In this document: one piece after another, positions 59,201 through 64,000 of the stretch | How the letters are laid out: each line of letters begins with the position of its first letter | Position numbering within the stretch: the first letter of the stretch is position 1 | Source of the DNA: Paragordius varius | Taxonomy: Eukaryota > Nematomorpha | Assembly (NCBI GenBank): GCA_964247055.1 | Contig: OZ176051.1 | Location: 12,276,001 to 12,340,000, forward strand | Reading direction: 5' to 3' | Length of the DNA: 64,000 nt | Notes under the pieces: generated by a model | What the model was told of the DNA's origin: nothing | Databases searched by the model: none | What the model saw: only the letters and a program-made list of their open reading frames with translations | Program-made: the position numbers and the translations under genes

Positions 59201-59727
59201 GAATATGATTACAATTTAGGATTTATAAGTTAAGTTAGGTCAGTTGTTAACAGAGTTTATTTTTTAATCTTTTAAAGACGTAATTAAGGTATTTTCAGTA
59301 AATTTTACCTTTAATTTTCAAATTTATTGACATAATTTTATTCTTACAAGATTATTTTGATATAATTTATTTTATAGCCACAACGGTAATTAGAAGAACA
59401 CGTTTTACAAGATTATTTACGCGAGCTAGAACTAGCCGAGTTTCTAGGAGAAGGAGAACTACTAGAAATCGTCGACGATCAAGAACACCTGGGTTATTCA
59501 CTCGTAGGCGAACACCAAGAGTTAGACGGACCAGAAATACACGTTTTACAAGAATATCTAGAACCAGAGCCCGAACTAGAAGAATAACTAGAAAAATGAC
59601 TAGAAGAGTTACGCTAAGAACTCCAAGACTGCGATCAAGAACAACTCGCTTAATCAGGAGAACCCCTCGTGTGATAAGCAAGAGAACGACTCGTGTCAGA
59701 CGAACTTTGCCGAGACGTGTGAAATAA
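53145..59727 (+). CDS. Gene 2: paralogue of gene 1, four exons
   Basis: Proposed join: 53145-53226, 54801-54962, 56677-57006, 59378-59727. That is 82+162+330+350 = 924 nt, or 307 codons plus TAA. Introns are 1574, 1714 and 2371 bp, all GT-AG and all phase 1, as in gene 1. Parts in order: signal peptide, FGRK linker, ten-cysteine module, Thr/Pro-rich region, Arg/Thr-rich tail. Intron 3 contains a ~1-kb foldback element (57770-58800), which explains most of its length against 84 bp in gene 1. A possible polyadenylation signal AATAAA lies at 59800-59805, about 75 bp after the stop. Opposite orientation to gene 1. No stop or frame error was found in any exon, so the gene looks intact. Function unknown. 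Confidence 0.8.
53900..54480. other. Intron 1 of gene 2, possible decayed TE coding piece
   Basis: About 54190-54480 is richer in GC and codon-like. VNLEACFIHSNTLS followed by a basic stretch could be the tail of a Penelope-like or other nuclease ORF. This is too short to assign. Confidence 0.2.
54801..54962 (+). CDS. Gene 2 exon 2: ten-cysteine module
   Basis: A 162-bp phase 1-1 exon after the acceptor CTTAATATAG. It has the same ten cysteines and spacing as gene 1, with LQCSRTC, KCDCSCYPFPYC, CPTGFVYR and GCYTCEG. It is one codon longer than gene 1 because the donor (GTTAAT) lies after an extra GGA. The differences from gene 1 lie between the cysteines, and PFPYC is shared with the relic at 26909-27067. 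Confidence 0.78.
54963..56676. other. Intron 2 of gene 2
   Basis: AT-rich, no repeat family or coding region recognised. It is far shorter than the 5,062-bp equivalent in gene 1, which holds several insertions. Confidence 0.4.
56677..57006 (+). CDS. Gene 2 exon 3: Thr/Pro/Ser-rich mucin-like region
   Basis: A 330-bp phase 1-1 exon after the acceptor ATAATTATAG. The first half is built of TPSTPSPTTPTPTTP-type units. The second half (TTLRTLITTPSST, then VTTQSTSAIDTTTAVTRG) aligns with the non-repetitive half of gene 1 exon 3. The donor GTTTCT follows VTRG exactly as in gene 1. Likely an O-glycosylated stalk. Confidence 0.75.
57770..58800. mobile_element. Foldback family C element in intron 3 of gene 2
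   Basis: Left arm (CGATTATTATGGCGCTTTTGG at about 57811, then GGTAAGTGCTCCATATCAG) and right arm (CTGATATGGACCACTTGCC, then CCAAAAGCACCATGATAATC ending near 58763) are inverted copies with weaker homology outside. No coding capacity. Confidence 0.65.
59378..59727 (+). CDS. Gene 2 exon 4: protamine-like Arg/Thr-rich C-terminus
   Basis: The exon follows the acceptor TTATTTTATAG and runs about 115 residues to TAA at 59725-59727. A hand count gives 47 arginines (about 40%), roughly a quarter threonine and no Asp or Glu. Words shared with gene 1 include RTRFTRLFTR, NRRRSRTP, FTRRRTPR, NTRFTR, RTRARTRR and RRTPR. It is ten residues longer than the gene 1 tail. Both stops are followed by a similar CTATG(G/C)CAAAAA stretch, so the homology continues into the 3' untranslated region. 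Confidence 0.77.
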
Positions 59728-62600
59728 TACTATGGCAAAAATACCATTTTTGATCTTTTATTAGTACGCCCTCTTTTTCCTAATTTAATCGTAAGTATAA
59801 ATAAATTGTAAATATTTTTAGTATTAACCACTTCTATTATATTTTTAATAGGCATAGATTTCATAGAAATAGAATTAATCCTAAAGTTACAAAATATATA
59901 AATATCACGTTGGCAGCAAAGAATAAAAAATATCATCACTTAACTAAAAGCTTGGAATGAATATCAAAATGAATGCGATAAAAATGCTGGAAAAAAGTAT
60001 TATTCTGTCAATAATGAATCGCATTATGGCACATTTGATCAAAATTATTTTTTTCTAGTCTTTTAACCGCAGTTATCATTTCGATATTCATTATCCTTAA
60101 GTTTTAGCGATCGAATGATATATGATTTATAAATTGAACGCCATTGCCGATTGTTTTGTATTGTTTGAATAGCTGATGTTAACTTCACAACTAAAATAAT
60201 TTATATTTGTGGGATATTTTTTTAAGTTTCCATTTTCTATATAAAATCCTTGAGCATTTCATGTCTGACTATAATTTTAATTAATCTATTTATTCATCTA
60301 TCTATCCAATTTTTAAATTTTTATCTAAGCATAAATACGTTTAAGTATAATATCATATAATTTTTTATATTAGTTTTAATTTACAAATATACTGGATTAC
60401 TATTTTTTCCTTAAATTCAAGATTAAAAACGCTAATAATGAGATTTTATCTCAAAATATATATGTTTCAAAAAAATATTGCATATAAATAGAAAGTTTGA
60501 ATGAAGTAATGTTACTTTCGGAAAAGGTGTGCCTTTTGAATGAAAGATGGTAGATGTTGAAAACTTATGCGCAGGCTTAGGACATCTAATTACTAATATA
60601 AATTATGTTTACACCAAAAACATCGAGGAGATTTAGTATGCCGGAAAACAGTTTCTCTAATTTTCTCAGCTTTGGATATAAATCACAAGTAGAAATTAAA
60701 AAAATGATTTACATTGCATATACACTGCGTACAAAATTGGGGGATAATTACAATTAGCAGCAAAATTAGATTATTTTGACATTAATATTCGTATTAATCG
60801 TGTCGAACTGTCTCAATTTCAGACCATACATGAGAACAATGTTTGATATAATTTTAACTAAAACAACTTTCAAAACAGCTGAAAAATTTAGCTCTGGGAC
60901 ATAAAACTACCCCAATATGTCATCACCGACAAAATAGTGAATTCGGCCAACTAAGTTTAAATAATATTTTAAATTCTATATTATTTGATAGTAGTGCATA
61001 AAGAAAATATAATTAGCTACCTTTTGTTTACCTCTTAGAATTATGAATTTTTTTAATTAAGCCTTCGGCTCATTTTCTTAAATCAAAAAATACTACAATA
61101 CCTTGATTCTTGTTTTTATCAACTTGAAATTAACAACAACACGTCACAAGGCGCCATCTTATTATTTAGAAATTGATAGTACTCACTGATTATAGGTTTT
61201 ATATGGTCTTAATCGTTATATAATTTCTTAACTGATAACAATGTTTACCCAGTTCATTCTGTGTTACTGATGATTTGACAATACGTATGAAACGCGTCTC
61301 ACACTATGACACTTGGTAAACAATCTCAACGAATTTGGTTTAATGGTTTTTTTTGCTAACTTAGATCTAATATATCGAATAGGCTACTGATAATCAGCAA
61401 TTTCTACACTTATTTTTATCTTAGAAGAAACATTCCATGTAGATATACGGTCAGAGTCATTTGAACGTCACAGGGTATCTTTTTTGAGGCAATCAATTGA
61501 ATTAAGAATTTTGGAGATATTAATGAGAGATTATTCATAAATGTTGTGCCATAAATATTATGCACAATAAATTCTGGTAGATATTATTAATGAGTGGCGC
61601 ATAAAATCCTGTAAAGCCCCTATTGTAGCACCCATATGTCAATTTACTATTTTTTTCTTCAGCTCCTAATAATTTAATCAATTATGTTACACGAAAAAAA
61701 TGAAATCTTTTAATGATGAAACTTAAAATTTCATTTATAATTTATGATGACTTAAAAATTGGTTAATATTGGCCTAGATTAGTTAATATTTGACTATCTT
61801 ACTAATAATTTATTATCCTACAAAATTTGAAGCCGATTATTACTATTAAAACACTAATAAAGGATATATTTAATTTATAAATTATTACAATAATATTATA
61901 TAAAGCAGATAATTTACTATACCCCTAATATTGCCCGTGGGGCTTGCTTCATATATGTCATAATTAATACATTTTAGATAGGTTTATTCGAAAAGAAAAT
62001 GGGAAATAAATGTATAAGGTTTAATCATAAGTTGCAGGTTTTTGGGTAAAAAGCATTTTGAAAGAAAATTAATAATTTATTTCATTAAAATATTTTCCAC
62101 AGTCACTCTCCAAACTCTCAGATATGCCAGCAAAACTGATTGTCTTTGGCGACAAACTATTCGTCAAGCTATTATAAAAAGGTCTTATTGAAGTGCTGCT
62201 CTGCGTATGCCCATTGATACAACTCCGAAATTATGTTAACAATGCAATGTCTATATCAGTACTAATATAAAGAAAATCACCAGCTTTTAAAGAACAAAAT
62301 ATAGGATATACGTTGCTCATAAAAAAATCTACCCAAACTGATTAAGGATTAACTGCTTTTAGATTTTGAATAATTGTTTGAATTAGGAATCAAAATGGCG
62401 TGGAAATCCTTCTGTGTTAAGCAAATGTTCAAAATAATATCCAAATTTATAGGAGTTTGTTGATTTAATTTTATAAAATTTTAAATTTTAAACACCGGCT
62501 CCTAATATTTTTGAAATAATATACGATTAGTTCGGTCGGTACCTGAAATAAAGAGAAGTATTTAACTTTATTGAAAATAATCCAAAACATATTTTAAATT
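59728..62600. other. 3' flank of gene 2, AT-rich
   Basis: No gene recognised. A copy of the ACTACCCCAATATG repeat lies at about 60895-60960. The stretch at 62090-62320 is more complex but has no open frame I can identify. Confidence 0.3.
59800..59805 (+). promoter_or_regulatory. Possible polyadenylation signal of gene 2
   Basis: AATAAA about 75 bp after the TAA of gene 2. The base composition makes chance matches common. Confidence 0.3.
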
Positions 62601-62609
62601 AATTAAAAA

Positions 62610-62720
62610 CAGGGTGTTAACGCAAACCACATGGAGCCGGTACAGGTTCCTAAAATTTTAGCAAAACAAACCCGGAACCACCGTTCAGAGAACCATTTTG
62701 GTTCCGGTTCCACACCCAAA
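62610..62720. repeat. hAT-like GGTTCC-rich MITE fragment, copy 2
   Basis: CAGGGTGTTAACG start, GGAGCCGGTACAGGTTCC and GGTTCCGGTTCC; related to 23860-24018. Confidence 0.45.
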
Positions 62721-62988
62721 ATAAGTGTTCTAATATGTTTTTAATTTTAAAAAATAAAATTATTGTATTAAATCATATTGGTGCCCATCAAAATAGAACA
62801 ACCATCCTAATTTTACAATTTGTTGTTTTAAATATTGTTTTTAAATCACATTTTAATAGGACACCATAATTATCATATAATTTTTTAATTTATTGATAAA
62901 GAATCACCTTATTTTAATGAAAAAAACTTTTGGTAAAGCAAACTATATTAAGAATCTCAGAGCCTAGGTAAAGAGAAAACACGATAAA

Positions 62989-63177
62989 TTGATCCTGGTT
63001 ATGCCTTCAAACGAAAAATCAAGAACCCAAATGGAATTGTTTTTATTTGCAAAGAACGTTCCGGTTGCGGATTCGATATATAAAGAAGCCAACACAGTTA
63101 CGACTTCAGTAACTCGGGAGGGTTTAACATTTTTCGACCCAGTTCAAAGACTATTAAACTTTACATTTTCAGAATAA
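62989..63177 (+). CDS. Unidentified short open frame
   Basis: A 62-codon frame (MILVMPSNEKSRTQ... to NFTFSE) with balanced composition, unlike the AT-driven frames around it. No signal peptide, cysteine pattern or known motif. No acceptor or donor is obvious. It could be a host exon, a transposon scrap or chance. Confidence 0.15.
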   Translation: MILVMPSNEKSRTQMELFLFAKNVPVADSIYKEANTVTTSVTREGLTFFDPVQRLLNFTFSE

Positions 63178-63859
63178 GTGTTTTAGTATTTGGCTATGAA
63201 ATATACCTAAAAAAGCCCATTAGTTCCATCTCAGGTACCAAAGGCATATTTAAGATTAGTATGGGTTAACAAAAGGATTTATATTAATATACGTATTATT
63301 AAACGTTTCATAACTATATAATTATTCAGATGGCTAAATATTTACCACATATAATTGAGCTTTAAATCAATGTTTGAGAGCGCAAAATTAGTGGGCTGAA
63401 ACGTTCACTATTAATGGCAAACATATGCAGAGTAGATTTGCCTAAGTTTAATGGAAAACAATCAAAAGGGAAATTTTCTTAAAAACAGTTTATGCAAAAA
63501 TGAATTAATAAAAGCAATAGGGATCACCTCATACCAGAATTATTTACATTGAAAGTCTAATTACTAAAATCTTAATTTGCTGCATAATTTTGGATGTAAC
63601 CAATAAAAGATGTAAGTTTGTAATAACTATTGTTCGAAGAGCAAACTTGATTAAGAAAAATTACAAAATGCTATGGTAAAATAAACGAAACTGGGGATAC
63701 ATTTGTGTTATTTATCCAGACAACTAAATGAAAATCACAAATCCCGACGACAGTCATTTAATAATAAATATATCAAGAATAAATATAATATGTTAACAAA
63801 AATGGAGAAGCTCTGAATCGGATATTATAAAGAGCAAAACCAGTTGAAAATAAAATAGT

Positions 63860-64000
63860 ATTATATTCAGCTGTTTGTTTATATGCTTTGAAGCTATCCC
63901 TCGGAACTCTATAATTTAGAAAATACAAGTAAATGTTTGATAATAAAATTTTAACCCAAAATTTACAAATATAAGCCCTGGAACAGAAAATTCAAAAATG
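63860..64000. repeat. Dispersed repeat, copy cut by the window end
   Basis: CAGCTGTTTGTTTATATG, GAAGCTATCCCTC and GTTTGATAATAAAATTTTAAC follow the order of 41372-41490. Confidence 0.4.

Noticed and set aside
59367-59681. Minus-strand Leu/Val/Arg-rich frame
   Set aside because: Antisense of the Arg/Thr-rich exon of gene 2.

Overview
The window is about 64 kb of very AT-rich animal DNA. Codons, introns and mobile elements are eukaryotic: BovB-like and other RTE-type LINEs, a Penelope-like element, Gypsy fossils, hAT and Tc1/mariner DNA transposons, and many MITEs and foldback elements. An arthropod is my best guess, but nothing here fixes the species. I saw no rRNA, tRNA, CRISPR or prokaryotic operon structure. 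Most of the window is repeat relics.

The one host signal is a small gene family that I do not recognise. Gene 1 lies on the minus strand (24878 down to 18692) and gene 2 on the plus strand (53145 to 59727). Each has four coding exons: (1) a signal-peptide exon ending in FGRK, (2) a ten-cysteine module, (3) a Thr/Pro-rich mucin-like exon of exactly 330 bp in both genes, and (4) a protamine-like Arg/Thr-rich tail with no acidic residue. All introns are phase 1, splice sites are GT/AG, and the joined lengths are 897 and 924 nt, both multiples of three (298 and 307 aa). A third, broken copy with exons 1 and 2 only sits at 26686-27067, divergent from gene 1. All three copies carry a TGACCTTG(A/G) element about 90-140 bp before the ATG, the reverse complement of the FTZ-F1/SF-1/ERR nuclear receptor site. 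The likely product is a secreted, disulphide-rich, O-glycosylated, strongly basic protein that binds a polyanion. The function is unknown.

Layout. 0-2.5 kb: hAT relic and an unassigned GC-richer stretch. 2.5-5.9 kb: a decayed hAT element holding a foldback element, which in turn holds a hAT-type MITE. 6.7-7.8 kb: RTE LINE. 9.4-14.5 kb: BovB-like LINE split by a Tc1-like relic and by a hAT MITE with 8-bp target duplications. 12.8-16.2 kb: two loci with a two-hairpin leader, an oligo-G run and ~550-bp tandem units. 18.7-24.9 kb: gene 1, with TE debris in its long second intron. 26.7-27.1 kb: relic third gene copy. 27.3-29.3 kb: mariner-type element with ~350-bp TIRs and a TTAA MITE inside it. 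29.5-31.6 kb: second BovB-like LINE. 31.8-34 kb: Gypsy gag fossil and a hAT relic. 34.7-38.9 and 41.8-45.7 kb: two related Gypsy fossils. 47.5-48.6 kb: foldback element. 48.8-50.9 kb: Penelope-like element. 51.2-51.8 kb: second TTAA MITE. 53.1-59.7 kb: gene 2. 59.7-64 kb: AT-rich sequence with scattered repeat copies.

The two intact genes lie in inverted orientation with most of the TE load between them. Their introns differ greatly in length (84 bp against 2,371 bp for intron 3) while exon structure and phase are kept, as expected for a coding region under selection inside fast-turning-over DNA.
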